From contig NC_134030.1 in assembly GCF_964204645.1 (NCBI RefSeq), forward strand, positions 20,279,110-20,343,109: a stretch of 64,000 bases of DNA, given 5' to 3'. Within the stretch, counting starts at the first letter, position 1, and every line of letters begins with the position of its first letter. The stretch comes from Tubulanus polymorphus. Taxonomy: Eukaryota > Nemertea > Palaeonemertea > Tubulaniformes > Tubulanidae. The notes beneath the pieces were generated by a model. The model had not been told where the DNA came from. It ran no database searches and saw only the letters and a list, made by a program, of their open reading frames with translations. Of this stretch, positions 48,318 to 58,906 are shown piece after piece. Both the position numbers and the translations under genes were made by a program.

Positions 48318-49862
48318 CTGTTAAACATCAAGAAAAATTAACTTTTAGAAGTGTCCTGATGGATGCCTTGAAAAATAACGGACCCTCCCTCCCTCCCTCC
48401 CTCCCTCCCTCCCTCCCTCCCTCCCTCCCTCCCTCCCTCCCTCCCTCCCTCCCTCCCTCCCTCCCTCCCTCCCTCCCTCCCTCCCTCCCTCCCTCCCTCC
48501 CTCCCTTATCGTCTGTTCTCCACGTCAGAGTGTGGCTAGTCTACTTCATATTGTCGACAATAAATAATCAATAATAATTAGTAAGTTATATGATATTAGC
48601 ATCAACTAAGTTACGTATTTGGGATTTCTGGTGTAGCCCATTGATGTGGTGCGCATATCCTTTCAAAAATAATGAAATATGTTTAACTGAAAGAAGGCAA
48701 GAATTCACAATTGTAATTGTTATTTTGAAACGCCAATATTGATGACGTAGTGCACATCGACTCACACGGAAACCCATTCTCGCTTGCCAGGGTTTGATTG
48801 CCACACGCCGAAGCTTACGCCAACTCAAGCCCTCTGGCCGTAAACCCTTCATTTGTCTTGGTCTACATTGCCCGCGATTTCTTGGGCGGGTAGATTACGG
48901 CTCGTATAAAGCCAATCAGAGGCGTTGTTTTTTCAGCGGCGTGGCAGATTCACTACGCATCTGATTGGCTAGATATATAGACTAGCTGCCGCTAAGTCGG
49001 CAACCTGTCCACCCAAGAAATTCTGGACAAGTTAAGAAGTCCTAAATAATCCTAATCAAGCTACCCATTTCTGTTAGTCCGCTTACCGCTCGTGTAATAT
49101 TCACAATTTCTACCGAAGAAACTAGTCGTGCATTCAACGCTGCCATCTATCGGATTCTCGTTAACCTATTATGCAAATTTTCAACCATTAGCAAATATAC
49201 CGTACATACGTAATATTCATCGAAGTTGAAATAGGATAAAAACCCACTATGTACAATCGGAAGAATTTAAAATCGAGAATTTATTTCTAAAATGTAAAAA
49301 ACACGACGTTACTTTTTAGAAATAAATTCTCGATTTTAAATTCTTTTAATTGTACATAGTGGGTTTTTATCCTATTACCCGTTCACCACGTTTCTCGTAC
49401 TATAAAGTTGAAATAGTTTGAATTGTGTCTGAAAACATCAAATTTCGATATGAGACAAACCGCAAAATTTCTAAACTTATGAAAAACTATTTAAGTTGTA
49501 AATGATGTACGTAGCTGGTTGAATTGTCGTGTAGTCTGCGTTCTTACCGTTCGTTCGTAAAATTTCGTATCATCCGTGGTGGGTTCGAGTCCCGCACAAC
49601 TCGAGTTGCTAGTCCGCGAGTAATGTCGGCACGTGCGGCTCGTTTTCGAGTAGGTGACTGATTTGCAGCGGTCATCCGCGGCGCATCGACTAAAACAGTC
49701 CCCATATCGACGAGTTTCTTCGAAGTCGTTGATCGAGTGGAAAATCGGGATCTTATCTCTACAATTCGGAGGTCGTTTGAATCGATGTTGCTCAGCCGTG
49801 CATTGAACGCAGTTTGCAAGACTCGTCGTTACAAGCCACAAACAAAGGAACAACGCTAACAT
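47632..49862 (-). CDS. Gene span (3 coding exons joined): secreted PAN/apple plus LamG-like protein
   Basis: The joined product is 356 aa: signal peptide (about 1-16), a cysteine-rich PAN/apple-like domain (about 17-105), a 23-aa cysteine linker and a laminin-G/pentraxin-like (concanavalin-A-like) domain (about 150-345). PAN and LamG domains bind proteins or carbohydrates outside the cell, so a secreted adhesion, lectin or immune role is possible; no specific function is claimed. The three exons fit in phase 0 then phase 1. The gene lies about 2.2 kb beyond the signal-peptide exon of the Fas2-like gene on the same strand. Introns 1 and 2 hold an inverted repeat and a CCCT microsatellite. It might alternatively be two genes if the small middle exon is wrong. 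Confidence 0.72.
48382..48506. repeat. (CCCT)n microsatellite
   Basis: About 30 perfect units, in intron 2 of the PAN/LamG gene, 65 bp upstream of the exon 3 acceptor in gene orientation. On the coding strand it is a (GGGA) tract. Confidence 0.97.
49087..49156 (-). CDS. Exon 2 of PAN/LamG gene: short cysteine linker
   Basis: A 70-nt exon reading NPIDGSVECTTSFFGRNCEY and three more residues. It was found because exon 1 leaves in phase 0 while exon 3 needs phase 1: this exon enters in phase 0 after an AG and leaves in phase 1 at GTAAGCGG. The pyrimidine tract before its acceptor is poor, which is the weakest point of the model. Confidence 0.6.
49228..49378. repeat. Long inverted repeat with Penelope-type end sequence
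   Basis: Two arms of about 65 bp (TAGGATAAAAACCCACTATG and the complement CATAGTGGGTTTTTATCCTA) around a short spacer with ACACGACGTT. The arm matches the fragment at 57.12 kb that carries a hammerhead-like motif. It lies in intron 1 of the PAN/LamG gene. Confidence 0.75.
49548..49862 (-). CDS. Exon 1 of PAN/LamG gene: signal peptide and PAN/apple-like domain
   Basis: Starting at the ATG at 49862, MLALFLCLWLVTTSLA is a clear signal peptide. Two upstream in-frame ATGs (49916 and 49895) would put a charged stretch before it. The mature part has C-V-Q-C, then DCFSRCAADDRCKSVTYS, the C-x3-C-x4-C-x2-hydrophobic core of PAN/apple domains, then RTCRHYS. The donor GTAAGAAC follows Thr105 in phase 0. 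Confidence 0.8.
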
Positions 49863-49919
49863 ATTGTATACCGGTTCAGATCTTTCTAAAAGCATACCGG
49901 GATATGTATAAATCAATTT

Positions 49920-51170
49920 GAAATCAATTTTTCTCTATTAGAACAGGCCCTTATCTTTGATTCTTTCAAAAAATAAAAATTCACTTTTAAGTCACTTCGA
50001 CATATGAAAAATAACATACAAAAATAATATGTCAGCAATAGATTATTCGCTAAACAAAGACATTGGAATCTCTTTAGAAGAGAATAAAAAAGAGTTACTA
50101 GGTGGATGTACCCCAAGATAGAATAGTAAGCTTGATAAGGTTTTTTAGATAGTACTGATAAAATAAAAAAATACAAACCCGTAATATCAATTTTTACTAA
50201 GTGATGTTGATGAGAGAAAGAATTTTAGATCCACGCCTCACCGCCCGACTAACAGAATATGAACCACCAGTTTTCGCATGACTCAAAAAGTACCTCAACT
50301 GTTGCCGTTACGCATCTGGTTTTTTTAATAAACAAATGGAAAAAGCATTCACCGTGATAGGACACCGTACTTTGGGTCATAATCTTCTGGCGGTGGTAGG
50401 GTTCAGTATTTTTATCTGTTTTAACGATTATCAAAAACGCAACCCCGGTAAATATAGAATAATACACCTTCAGCTTAATGGAGTGTTAGCTGGATATACG
50501 TATATGAGGGTAAAGGGCTTCAGTGTGTTTTGTATATGCAGTGAAAGTCCTCGATTGAAATGCCACTTATCATGGGACAAAAAAAAAATCATGGAATTTA
50601 GCGTAAGAATGAATGATATTTCCATTGGATTTGAGTTGGTTTGAGCAGATTTGTTTTCTGAAAAATGTTCGTTATAACGGACTTTGACAGTATTTACAGA
50701 ATTCCGATATTTCCCAGGGTTGAATCCAGAAAATTAGACTCAGGGGCAAGGCATCCAAAGCGTTGTAACATGTTCATGTTACACGAAAAATGAGCAACGT
50801 ACGAGGTGAAAAGCCTTTTTGATGGGTTATCCCCCCCCCCATGATAATTTTCGAAGAACGTGAGAGTGATGTCACACAAAAATTGGCCCGCAATAATTTG
50901 CCATTTTTTGTGCAAGTTCATAAAATTGTTGGCAAAAGATCCCGGGCTTCCCTTAAAAATCCATCCAGTTTTATCCACGAGCTTTTCAAAATCGGTCTCG
51001 TAAGCTCGCGAGGGTGTGGTAGAGGCTAGCTGTGTTTCAATCTATCGAACGATGAGGTGGGACTCAAACGGAGCTCGGTAACTTTTACATAAAAAATGAT
51101 GATGTAGAAAACAAATAAACTGAAATACTGTTGTGTTAAAAAGAGGAACCATTAAACTAGAAAAGACCGG
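49920..51170. other. Intergenic, nothing recognised
   Basis: AT-rich DNA between the PAN/LamG gene and the GPCR, with a poly-C tract near 50830. No promoter motif could be assigned. Confidence 0.4.
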
Positions 51171-51224
51171 TTGGTCGAATTGGTTCTTTTGAGTAAGATA
51201 TATCCTCATCACTTGGGAATGCTT

Positions 51225-51610
51225 CCCTCCTCAGCCTCTCCATCTGCATCGTGTCTCCATCTCCGCCTGCCTATCCTCTCCCTCTCTGTCTCCCAGTCCA
51301 TCTCCCCTCCCTCTCGTTCCATCTCCATCTTTCTCATCCTCATCTCCCTCGCTGCCTCCTCCTTCTTCTTCCATCCGTATGCCTCTCCGTCTCGATCTCC
51401 GTCAGCCTGCTCCGTCTGCCTCTGGGTGTCCGTCTCCCTCCACATCCCCATCTCCCTCTTCGTCATCTTATCTGCCCCGCCTACCACTCTGCCTCCCTCT
51501 CCATCTCCGGCTCCGTCTCAATCTCCATCTCCCTCCCTATCCCCATTTCCCTCCCCATCCCCATCTCCCTCCTAGACATCCTCTCTGTCTCCCTCTCCGC
51601 CCCGTCTCCC
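51225..51610. repeat. Pyrimidine-rich CTCCCTCTCCATCTCC tract
   Basis: Degenerate CTC/CCT hexamer-like units, almost pure pyrimidine on the plus strand. All three forward frames stay open, producing proline/serine-rich spurious proteins. Confidence 0.85.
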
Positions 51611-51937
51611 ATCAAATGAATATATTGGGAGTTATACTCTTGCATCATGGCAACGAATTGAATTCGCGCAAACTTTTACCGACCTGCTCGAAATGTTGCA
51701 ATGTCGACATTTACAAATGCATCCTTCTTGTACAACGAACTAATTTAACTAAATATAAATTATGTCTGACTCGATAATAGAATTTGACAAAATTCTGAAT
51801 CTATTGTGCAAAACTTTCTCAGAATCGATTTCTAATTTGACGCGAACAATATAAATTGTCGGCTTCTACATCTAAGACGTGGATTTTAAATTAGCGTTGA
51901 TATCGATACCGTATCGTCAATGATATTATTGTGAGTC

Positions 51938-52885
51938 ATGAATTCTTCTCAGATGCAGATCGGACGACCTTACAACAGTTACATCGTCCTCATGTCTTTG
52001 GAAAACAGGTCTGGAAGCTACCGTACGCTTTCGTTTGCCATACTGTTCATTTTATTCCTGTTAGGAGCCTTCGGGAATTCGACTACCTTCCTGATAATGA
52101 TAAGTCGTAGATTCCGCGGACTATCTTACGCTAACTATCTGATCGTGTTGTCCGCGAGTGATTCGCTGTACTGCGTAAGTCTAACTTTGATGCCCGTTTT
52201 ACAGTTCGTCCTCTTGCACGTGGACGCCGGTCCCGTATATGTGATGACTTCGTTGATCAGTTGTAAAATCTATGAATTTTTCATGGAGCTTGGCGGCACC
52301 AATAGTTCGTGGTTGATAGTAGCTGTGTCATTAGAACGCGCGGCGGTTGTTCTCTTCCCGTTCACATCTCGTTTGATATGTACACCGAGATTCGCTAGAT
52401 TTACTATAATGACGATTACTACAGTAAATGCACTGGTAATATATCTCACACCTGCTTTGGTGTTACATTTCTCCAAGTTTCTCGGATGTTTCCACGAACT
52501 TCGTGATCAAATCATGTTTTTCACCATAATCGTCATCTACGCTAATCTTATACCTTTAACGTTGATCGTCACGTCGAATTCTGTAATAATAGTTCAGTTA
52601 TTCAGAGGTTCAAAAATGGTTTCGTCCGATCAGAAAACGACAAAATCAAAACGTACGACAATAATGCTCGTAACAGTTTCACTCGCATTTGCAGTTTTCA
52701 CACTTCCGTCTTGTATTACTACATTTTTATCGATTTCACCGGAACAGAGAGAATCGCTACTCGACATATTCACTCAATTCCATGTTTGTAACTTTGTGGT
52801 AAATTTCTACATATATCTTCTACTTGGGCGTGAAATTCGTGAATATTTCTGTATGAAATTCTGTCGGCGAAATTCAGTCAAATAA
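51938..52885 (+). CDS. Intronless rhodopsin-class G-protein-coupled receptor, 315 aa
   Basis: There are seven hydrophobic segments: TM1 about 31-55 (with GN at 46-47), TM2 62-90 (LSASD), TM3 104-140, TM4 154-178, TM5 192-222, TM6 240-264 and TM7 276-298. Cys109 before TM3 and Cys184 in loop 2 can form the class-A disulfide. The DRY box is ERA (133-135), the TM6 CWxP motif is replaced by FTLPS, and NPxxY is NFYIY (289-293), so it is a divergent, probably peptide- or chemosensory-type receptor. The N terminus has sequons (NSS, NRS) and no signal peptide. A polyadenylation signal AATAAA lies about 65 bp after the stop. A near-identical partial paralogue lies inverted at 63.5 kb. Ligand unknown. 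Confidence 0.88.
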   Translation: MNSSQMQIGRPYNSYIVLMSLENRSGSYRTLSFAILFILFLLGAFGNSTTFLIMISRRFRGLSYANYLIVLSASDSLYCVSLTLMPVLQFVLLHVDAGPVYVMTSLISCKIYEFFMELGGTNSSWLIVAVSLERAAVVLFPFTSRLICTPRFARFTIMTITTVNALVIYLTPALVLHFSKFLGCFHELRDQIMFFTIIVIYANLIPLTLIVTSNSVIIVQLFRGSKMVSSDQKTTKSKRTTIMLVTVSLAFAVFTLPSCITTFLSISPEQRESLLDIFTQFHVCNFVVNFYIYLLLGREIREYFCMKFCRRNSVK

Positions 52886-54480
52886 CCGTTCGACCCCACT
52901 ATTTGCTGGTTACGGTGAAAAAGTGTCCTCGTCAATTTTCACAATTTCAAATAAACATCGAACTTCGGACGATTAAAATTCTTTTACCGCAAGTAATCAT
53001 TGGATGTTTAATGTTTGTTTTTTTCTAAATTTCTACACAAATCACACCATACACATGCAGTGTTTTAGAGATATCTTCGCGCTTTTTTGCGCTTCTCGAA
53101 TTGACTTCAAATTGAAAGTAAAATTCTTTCTAAAAGCTTCATTAAATGCAACTTTTTCATTCACCTGATGAAACTATTATATACATTAGTAGCCAAAGCT
53201 TGTACGTCAAATAAATTAGTTAACCTATAAAGTACTATCCGTCTCGCTGTGAATCGCTAGTGTAAGCTTATGCGTCAAATAAACTACTGTCTGTCACACA
53301 TGCTCTTCGTACGACGTTTTGGTCCGTAATTTCGTTAATAATCGGTTGATCTGTAAATATTATGCATCAATTTGTTCAGTAAGGAATTTGCATTCAAAAA
53401 TAAATCATGAACTGGCATAAATTTGCTTGTGTTTTCATCTATCGGCTATAGATTACCTAGCATACGCTCGCGTAATGCTGAAAAACGGCTTTTATGGCCC
53501 GTCACGTGGCGCCACCTACTGTATTTTGATATGCTAATGAGCAGGTGATGACGTCACTGTAACGTCTCCGAGCGTCCGAAACCTATACAATACAATCAGT
53601 TTCGTTGTATTTATTCTAAACCAGATTTAAAACGGCTACTCTCTGCGAATCTGCAAGTGTTCTGCAATAAACCAGTGCTTCAGTCCGATAGATTCTTGTA
53701 CCGGATTTAGATTTACTGGTTTTACAAACATGTCTGTCTCTGTTCGCCCTCTATTACCACAACGTCTGATAAACAAACCGCAAATAAATCAACGTTTTTC
53801 GCAAATAACTTTTCTAATTGATACCGTTCGTGTACTTAATTCGCACAAAACAAGTAGAGCTTAGGCTAAACAAAAATGATACCTTGTTTCTCCGCAGCGG
53901 CCGGGTCATTTTTGTAAAATATGATAAAATTTATAAACAGTTCATTTCTATAGCGGCCGGGTCTGTTATGGTAAAATTGATCACGATTTTAAAAAAAGTA
54001 ATGTATATGGTAGATAGGCGGCCGGCCGGGTCAACATTTAAGCTCAGCAGAGCGGAGAAACAAGGTATCAATTTTTTTTTGCCTCATAAGCGTGATATAA
54101 AATTCTAAAATAGTCGTGACCGTTTTTCCGCCAAATCAACCACGCATCAAAACAACTAGAAATCCAACTTCACCGATGCCTTGAAGAATAACGCATATAA
54201 AACGAAAATAGTTTTTCATTTCTTACCAGTACTATAACCAGTGATCCGTTCACCCGACGAAGCTACTATTCATTAGTAGCGAAGAAAGCTCGTGCGTCAA
54301 ATGAAATAGTTAGCAAGTACTACTAGTTTCGTTATTTAACACCAGGCTACATCTACGAATCTACTTATAATCGGGTTGATGACGACGTCACCGTTAGTTG
54401 TCGAATAAACACTATAATCCGTGTAAACTGTAGATAAATGAAGAAATCCCACACTTCGAATTTGAAATTATACTATCAAA
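52886..54480. other. Downstream of the GPCR: diverged duplications, no gene
   Basis: A segment with ATTAGTAGC and CGTCAAATAAA followed by TAGTTA recurs at about 53.19, 53.25 and 54.27 kb. At 53.89-54.03 kb three spaced copies of GCGGCCGGGTC occur. TGACGTCA, a CRE-type palindrome, lies near 53549. Confidence 0.45.
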
Positions 54481-54494
54481 TTTATTATAATGAA

Positions 54495-54545
54495 ACCACA
54501 ACGTTTCGGCTGTTGACTAACAGCCATCATCAGGTGGAATGACCA
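54495..54545 (-). ncRNA. Hammerhead-like motif (Penelope-type)
   Basis: Minus strand: CTGATGA (54533-54527), stem GGCTGTT/AACAGCC with loop AGTC, then GAAAC (54507-54503). The core is canonical in its first two parts, with a perfect 7-bp stem II; stem I and the short stem III were not resolved by eye. Confidence 0.6.
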
Positions 54546-54799
54546 GGAAAACAAGTAACAAAGCATATTAACTCACAGGATCTAGAATAGAAGCAGTGTG
54601 TCAAAACTAAAGATAAACAGACCAAGCAATAAAACGCCACCGTTATTATTCTTATTAATCACTCTTACACAACCGGATGTGCTCAGTAGGACGTTTAGTT
54701 TTACACTGAACAACTAGCCAATCAGCGCTCACCGCTGGATAATTAGTCAACAGATCAACAAGCGTCCTGATTGGTTTCCCGTTGGGAGCATATAGCTTG

Positions 54800-54807
54800 T
54801 ATAAATA
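54800..54807 (+). promoter_or_regulatory. TATA box of the 198-aa gene
   Basis: TATAAATA, 63 bp upstream of the ATG at 54870; transcription would start near 54830, giving a 5' leader of about 40 bases. Confidence 0.55.
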
Positions 54808-54869
54808 GCGCTCACGTACTCATAGTTTTAACTGCTCTACGTTAGACACCAGTCCGTACCAGTAACGCT

Positions 54870-55466
54870 ATGATGGAAACGAACACTTTTACCGATGATG
54901 ACCGATTGCCGAATATCGACGAACCGAACAGCCCGGCTTCTACGATACCGGAACCCGCAACGAGTTCCCCAACACCGGATCTACCGCCGCCTCAACTCAG
55001 CGCAGTATTCCGGATGTACGAGGACAGCCATCGAAGAATGCATCAACACCGAGAGCAGGCGTCTTTCCTCAACATCTGCTTGATCGCCGAACAGATTCCG
55101 CGAGAATACGAAATTCACCTGCCGCTGATCCGAGTTATGGAATCGGATGAGAACCCTGAACTCGCTGCGGAATGGTCCGAACAGCTCCGTCGGACGAGCT
55201 TAGATCTGATGAGGATATCGTTACGCCACCACGAAGCTATGGGCGATGAGAATTGGAGAAGAGCCGGAGTGATAGGCTCCGAAATCCTGAAACTTCTAGG
55301 AACTTCCGAGAGACAGCTTGAAGAAGCAGAGTCTCTGACCACAAGAACAGATGCAGACGATGCAGACGAGCCGCAGTCTAGACAAACAGCAACCAGAGGT
55401 CGCCACAAGTCTGGTGGCCGCTCGTTTTACCGTCGCAGATCGAACAGACGTGGTCGTCGGGAGTGA
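54870..55466 (+). CDS. Unrecognised intronless 198-aa protein with arginine-rich tail
   Basis: I do not recognise this family. The N terminus (1-45) is acidic then proline/serine/threonine-rich (PEPATSSPTPDLPPP). Residues about 46-150 look helical and charged (AVFRMYEDSHRRMHQHREQA, AAEWSEQLRRTSLDLMRISL). The tail (175-198) is strongly basic (RSFYRRRSNRRGRRE), suggesting nucleic-acid binding. A TATA box lies 63-70 bp before the ATG, and a 6-bp stem with a 4-base loop starts 36 bp after the stop. The second ATG directly follows the first. The gag-like order of an acidic/proline N terminus and Arg-rich tail leaves a retroelement protein possible. Codon use is GC-rich relative to the flanks, supporting real coding sequence. 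Confidence 0.65.
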   Translation: MMETNTFTDDDRLPNIDEPNSPASTIPEPATSSPTPDLPPPQLSAVFRMYEDSHRRMHQHREQASFLNICLIAEQIPREYEIHLPLIRVMESDENPELAAEWSEQLRRTSLDLMRISLRHHEAMGDENWRRAGVIGSEILKLLGTSERQLEEAESLTTRTDADDADEPQSRQTATRGRHKSGGRSFYRRRSNRRGRRE

Positions 55467-55502
55467 TTTCACTTACTGATACTACAATCAATATCTCTAA
55501 TC

Positions 55503-55518
55503 AGCCCTTGTCAGGGCT
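55503..55518 (+). terminator. Histone-like 3' stem-loop after the 198-aa gene
   Basis: AGCCCT TGTC AGGGCT: a perfect 6-bp stem and 4-base loop 36 bp after the stop codon. Replication-dependent histone mRNAs end in a 6-bp stem with a U-N-U-C-type loop within about 60 bases of the stop. This site keeps loop positions 1 and 3 as U and the second G-C pair, but the outer pair is A-U rather than G-C. No obvious purine-rich downstream element was seen. Functional identity is inferred. Confidence 0.4.
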
Positions 55519-55519
55519 A

Positions 55520-56035
55520 CCTCGCAGTACCAGGATGACTCTAGTCGAGTCTCATCTGCTTAACCCAAAGCATACTCATCTCATTGCGTTGAGAATGATT
55601 ACGAATTGTTTTGTTTTTTTTGCAAGTCAACCATTTCTATGGTACATAACTAGGAATTCTAGGAAATTAAATAAGCTACTTACAAAAAAAAAATTAAAAA
55701 GTTCGAAGCCTAACAACAAACTAATCAACACTAACACATCTACATCCACACTGTAACACATCGATCATTTACACTACTGGAAAATATAGCTATGGTGTAT
55801 GTCGAATTTCTCTAGATATTCTGGATTCATAAAAAAATCGCTTGGGAATCGTATTATTTTGATACAAATATAGATATTTTATTCATGTATATGACAAATC
55901 ACTATATAATAATGATAATAATATATCTTTATTGTGAGAGAATATTCTCGTATGACACATACAAATATAAATATATATATACCAAAGAACAAATTTCATT
56001 GCAAACGACAATCTACAACACGAGTTGAAGTAATT
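55520..56035. other. Downstream of the 198-aa gene, nothing recognised
   Basis: AT-rich; a palindrome AGAATATTCT near 55940. Confidence 0.4.
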
Positions 56036-56039
56036 TGAA

Positions 56040-56720
56040 AACGAAGATCAGAAAACAATAGTGAATCGAAGTTCTAACGTTTGCAAACGACAAACTAGGG
56101 GTAACAACACAAGTTAAAGTAATTTATAAAGAAAGACTGCAAAATTATAGTGAATGAACTCATTATACACTCTAAAGGGTCAACCGCCCGAGTGGTTGTA
56201 ATTACGAACATAAAGATTTCTCATAGTTTAATCATTACACACCCACACATTAACCACCCGGACCCAGTTCCACAGTTGTGAGTTAGAGTTAACTCTGAGT
56301 TACAGTTAGTTCATTTTCAATGAGTTAACTCGGAGTTAAATCTCAACTCGGAACTGTGGAACTGATGATTCAGGTTTGAGTGTGGTCATCGTTCTATCGG
56401 AACTGTGGAACTGGAACCTGGACTATCAAATAGTGGACACACACATAACTCAACCAACGAAATTTTGTTGGTTTGTTTTATTTATCACAAACCTTTTATG
56501 CTCTGATGTTTGAACCCGTCCTAAATCTCCTCTGAAAAGGATTATTCAAATTCAATGTAGACAGACAACTTGTATATAAATTAACACTAGTTTTTCGTTT
56601 GTCTTTGCATAGTCTGATTTTGCTATTGTTTTGCAATCTTTGTTTTTAAATTACTTAAGCTTGTGTTGTAACCCCTAGTTTGTCGTTAGAACTTTGATTA
56701 AAGATTGTTTTTCGGTCTTT
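56040..56720. mobile_element. Inverted-repeat unit with a nested CAGTTCCACAG element
   Basis: CGACAAACTAGGGGTAACAA (about 56088) and its complement TTGTAACCCCTAGTTTGTCG (about 56668) head arms of roughly 100 bp. A fold-back element with GGACCCAGTTCCACAG ends (56.26-56.43 kb) lies between them. Confidence 0.65.
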
Positions 56721-57119
56721 GTTTCGAATAACTTTGACTCGTGTTCTCGTCTGAACAACTGTTTAATCACTCGATCCAGTCCCATTGTTTAATTCTTGTA
56801 TCGATATACTCAGTGCTAGTTCGTCTTGTATCATGTTCTGCGTAACTTTTCCAACTTAAATCTCATGAATTTAAGAAAAGAAGCTGCTTTATGTCTGGGT
56901 TGATGATATAATGTATATACGTATTGAGACTGTACAAAACTGGTACGACATAAAGAGATTCGTCTTAACGAAATCTGAATTTTTCCAGCGCTATACAATA
57001 CATTTTCCATCCTATGAAAATAGTGATAATTTTGCCATATAATTTGTTTTCGACCCTATGAAAATACTGATAATATGCCGCCCGCGTTTAGAGTAGATTT
57101 GACGATACTCAGAGAGGTG

Positions 57120-57260
57120 TGTGTTTAACAAGATAAAAACCCACTATCTACAGATAAAAAGAATTTTAAAAAACCAAGAATTTATTTATTCGAACAATCT
57201 AAAATATACAAAATACACGACGTTTCGATCCCACCCTAGAGACCATCGTCATGTGATTTA
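57120..57260 (-). ncRNA. Decayed Penelope-type end with hammerhead-like motif
   Basis: AAACCCACTATCTACAG matches the inverted repeat at 49.23 kb. On the minus strand GAAAC (57226-57222) follows a GGTCTC...GGGATC stem, but the CTGATGA box has become ATGACGA. Probably inactive. Confidence 0.45.
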
Positions 57261-57264
57261 AAGA

Positions 57265-58380
57265 CTAAAAACTTATAGACTAAAGGTGTGTGTGTTACAG
57301 CAGAGACACCGATTACAGGTTGTCAGATTCAAGTTACATGAATTCTACCACAATCTCTACGACACTTAAACCCTGCCACCCGAGCCGGTATCCACCAGAA
57401 CGATCACGTTTTCAGCTATAGTATTTACTTGTACGGATATTTGCCGGCGTCAGTTTTAGGGATAATTCTGAACCCTGTTTCTATGTATAGGTTAGAAACC
57501 GAAGACACATCTCTACGCGAAATAGAGCCGTCGAACTAGTTCTATTCGCGTAGAAATGGGACCGAAAGTTGAACTTCGAAAGTTATGACAACACGGCGGT
57601 ATATTTGTATGGTTGTTTTTCATTCGCTTGTTGTGTCATTTCGTTTTCCCGGGGAGCTCCATATACCGTCAACCGCTTTACAAATACGGTACGTAACTTT
57701 CAACAAGTCTACCTTGACATAAATCCTAAAAGGCACAAATTCACGAGTAGTTATAAGTTTAAGATCTACCCCGTTATAAAATTTCGATGTATTAAGTCGA
57801 GCAGCCAACAAAACAAACCCAATCAGTTGCTTGCCGGTTCAGGCTGGTTAGAAGATTGTTTGATGAACCGAATTTCCCAACTTCGATTTAAACAGAAAAT
57901 TCTGTAATTTTGACCGCCGATTACACAACGCTTTATCCGTACTTCGATTACCGATTACCAAAATCAAACCCCCTGTTTCGTTCGGTATACGGGCATTTTC
58001 CCACATGGACATTTTCCCATATGACATTATTTTCCGTCATGGCTATTTTCCCACATACTCTTGGACATTTTCCCACATGTTTTTCTTTATTTATTTTATA
58101 ATACTTTATTTAGACATTATTTAATGGCTGGATGTCTGTCTACCAATCAAATAAAGGGTCATTCCCGATTTTGAGATGAAAATCAGCCCCGTACAGTGAA
58201 CGGTCGTCTGAATATCGAGTTCGAAAAGATTTTTGACTAGGTCTGTCTTTGTTTTAGTGTACCCTAATCCCCTACAACAATTCCACCTTTATACCGTATA
58301 CATTCTAAAAAATGCATACATTCTAATAATGCATACATTCAATAACTGAATCTATGAATTCATCATGAATTATTTCGTAT
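57265..58380. other. Intergenic; one unrecognised 112-aa frame
   Basis: The plus-strand frame 57569-57907 has no known domain. Part of it (TTCTGTAATTTTGACCGCCG onward) resembles 22.87 kb, so it overlaps an interspersed repeat. TTTTCCCACATG recurs several times at 58.0-58.08 kb. Confidence 0.4.
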
Positions 58381-58383
58381 TTT

Positions 58384-58475
58384 AGAGGTATTTCTCGTTG
58401 GTATGACGGTCTTGTTTATCGTCGTGATCGGGCAATTCATCAATCCACCGCATTTCGCTGTATATCTATTCGGGG
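58384..58475 (+). CDS. Possible internal exon encoding a membrane segment
   Basis: Between a TTTTAG acceptor and a GTATGTAA donor, one frame reads VFLVGMTVLFIVVIGQFINP and continues PHFAVYLFG: one membrane helix and a short loop. It would be phase 1 in and phase 0 out. A second possible exon (58739-58830) and a longer terminal one (58907-59251) follow within 800 bp on the same strand. I do not recognise the protein; a decayed or intron-bearing receptor is one option. Confidence 0.3.
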
Positions 58476-58906
58476 TATGTAAATCTGATTTGAAAAAAGA
58501 CAAATCATTCAGTCGTCTCAACAAAACAAAAAAGAAATTCCAGGTACCTGATACAGTACCAGGCACCTCACGAATATATTCATTACTCATAGTGAGTTTC
58601 ACTTTCTATTTCGTAATGTGCATTCAACGCAATCATAAAGAAATGAATTGAACAATGTTGTCATCGTAAACGGTAATAATAAAGGCAACTTTTTTACTTT
58701 GTTAACAACCTTTCTCACTGATTATATATTTTACGTAGATGAAAATGGCTCCATCGATTATATTCCGATGTAGCCTATGCACTACTCATTGTTTAGCTGC
58801 AAATTCAACCATCATTATTTGGGAGGTAGATTGCATTTCGGCAATATTTTGATTACGAAATTTCATAATACTTTCCGGATTTCTAATAATCTTTCGCTGT
58901 CTTTGT

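Noticed and set aside
51171-51777. Proline/serine-rich frames in three phases
   Set aside because: Pyrimidine-rich simple sequence leaves every forward frame open.
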